Below, piece by piece: positions 62,560-64,000 of a stretch of 64,000 nucleotides of DNA. The notes beneath the pieces are model-generated. The model was not told where the DNA came from. It was given only the letters and a program-made list of their open reading frames with translations, and did not search any database. The stretch is from the NCBI RefSeq assembly GCF_000006565.2, contig NC_031467.1, forward strand, positions 558,001 through 622,000, read 5' to 3'. The first letter of the stretch is position 1; each line of letters begins with the position of its first letter. The DNA is from Toxoplasma gondii ME49. Taxonomy: Eukaryota; Apicomplexa; Conoidasida; Eucoccidiorida; Sarcocystidae. A program made the translations under genes and the position numbers.

Positions 62560-64000
62560 GCACGGATGTGAGACAAACAGTCTCGGGGATTTGTAGAGAG
62601 GCAAGAGCCAGGACTCGCTGCGTGAGTGGACAGCCGTGGCATTGAAAGAGATCGAACCTGGTGACGGTAGAGTCCGGAAAGCTAAAGAGGAGTTTTCCCA
62701 AAACGTACAATACTTGACGGAGTGTGCCTGCTGAATCGGCGACGGCCTGTAAAGGCGGCTGTAGAGCATCAAAGGAGAGAAAAGTACTGAGAGCCAGCTC
62801 CATGTTTTCGTAGTTGTCGATGTGGGCGGGGACCTGAATTCTAGAAAGTGCGTGTGAGGGAATGTCTGCCGTGTGTGGCGTACTTGGGGCCTGTCGGGAA
62901 GAGGGGCAGAGTATGTTCACAGTTCGTCAGCATTTGATTTCCGTTGAAGCGAGGCTATGAGGCTGTCGTTTTTTTGAAATCATCTAACCCCACCTTTCAA
63001 ACGTGTGTAGGCACTCTGTCGTCTCAGTAAACTTATTAACTTAGCGAGAGTTCGCTTTTTGTCTGAACTGTGAGGCGGTTGGGCCTTCGTCCGCGGGGAA
63101 ACTTTAGATGCAGCAAGTCGCGTGAGTCAATTCACTCACACACGGGGGAGAAACTGGGAGACGTAGTGCGTGACGAAATTGCCTCGCTATGCCGTAGTTG
63201 ACGGAGGCAAGATCTACGTGGTGTGACACTTCTTAGCATGCATTTGTAGTTTAGGAAATCATACAGCACCCATGATCTTCCTTATCACACAGAACCTCCA
63301 CTGTTGCAGGCAGTGACGTGCGTGTTTGCGTCGACCCTGCGACCTAAGATTCCAATCCTCAGATCGCCTCGAGTGTTCAGACATCGGCATGCAGATGTGG
63401 ATCAAAACCGCAATAGGATCATCGCAAATATAGCTGTGAAAGTAGGTGAAGTGCATACCCGAATAAGCGCTGCAATAATGCTAGCCCCACCGTTCCGCCA
63501 GGCAGACCCCTCCAACGCCGTTGTTGCAGTTTTAGAGAAACAGGAAACACGTGCAACTCGCGATCTCTCGTGAGTCCACGTGGAACGGCGCCATGATACA
63601 TCGAGGCACGGCAAGGCAACAGTCGCCATCACTCTCTTGTTCACGCGAGCGCGAATGGCGAGATGTTTCGGGTGGAGGTTGATTCCGCTCGTTTCGACGT
63701 GATGTATTACGCAACGGTCTATCACGAATGAGGACCACCAGAACGTGCTACGCTCGTTGATTTCATCTGGTTATGCACATGAAGCGGCGAAGGGGAATGA
63801 CGGAGTCGTGGCAAAAGAAAAGCCTCCCCCTGAAGGATCTGAGGAACCCTATTGTGAGGCTGACAAAAATCACGCGTTACGCGCTCTGGATAGGCAGTCA
63901 CACTCCAAGGCCAGACGAGCTGGCCCATAAGTCTCCATGAGTTTGCCGTCAAAAAAAATCTGTGTGAAGCTTTAAGGATTCCAAAAGGATATGCTTTCCC
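62560..64000. other. 3' flank of thioredoxin, no gene recognised
   Basis: About 1.4 kb to the window end. Open frames are under 150 codons on both strands, with no domain, signal peptide or splice pattern I can support. It should include the thioredoxin 3' untranslated region. Confidence 0.4.

Overview
The window looks like nuclear DNA of a cyst-forming coccidian of the Toxoplasma/Neospora/Hammondia group. Genes are spread out and interrupted by several short GT-AG introns with strong pyrimidine tracts. Start codons often sit in an AAAATG context. Coding sequence is rich in Ser, Arg and Glu low complexity, TGCATGC-type motifs recur, and the gene content (a calpain with tandem C2-like domains, a methylcitrate-cycle lyase, intraflagellar transport without other motility genes) fits Apicomplexa. 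I found no rRNA, tRNA, CRISPR array or transposon. All exon joins below were made by eye from splice consensus, reading-frame phase and family resemblance. Where every exon fits in phase, the model is stated as such.

Layout, left to right. (1) 1-3454: two tandem paralogues of an unrecognised family on the + strand, the first cut by the window edge. (2) 5539-7587 (+): an EF-hand protein fused to a TMEM65-type membrane domain. (3) 11693-14967 (+): a six-exon 2-methylisocitrate lyase (PrpB). (4) 17185-26749, possibly to 28420 (-): a ten-exon calpain with Cys/His/Asn catalytic residues, two C2-like regions and an N-terminal MGCQC acylation motif. (5) 31141-34630 (-): a phosphoethanolamine N-methyltransferase-like protein of the plant domain-1 type with a long insertion. 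(6) 35899-36978 (-): a Ser-rich protein with a hydrophobic N-terminus. (7) 37626-45438 (-): a four-exon, about 2164-residue low-complexity protein with a signal peptide. (8) 45512-45977 (+): a small candidate gene with two CxxC pairs. (9) 49895-54373 (+): a six-exon CLUAP1/IFT38. (10) 57013-59611 (-): a five-exon CacyBP/SIP-like CS-domain protein. (11) 61206-62559 (+): a three-exon thioredoxin.

These genes do not form an operon. Each is likely transcribed separately, in convergent (prpB/calpain, IFT38/CacyBP) and divergent (CacyBP/thioredoxin, large secreted protein/IFT38) arrangements. Shared themes are calcium (EF-hand/TMEM65, calpain), mitochondrial metabolism (PrpB, perhaps the TMEM65 protein) and secretion (two genes with N-terminal hydrophobic leaders). 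The most notable items are the PMT-like methyltransferase in a lineage usually considered choline dependent, the EF-hand/TMEM65 fusion, and the choice of calpain start, which decides whether the protein is acylated.
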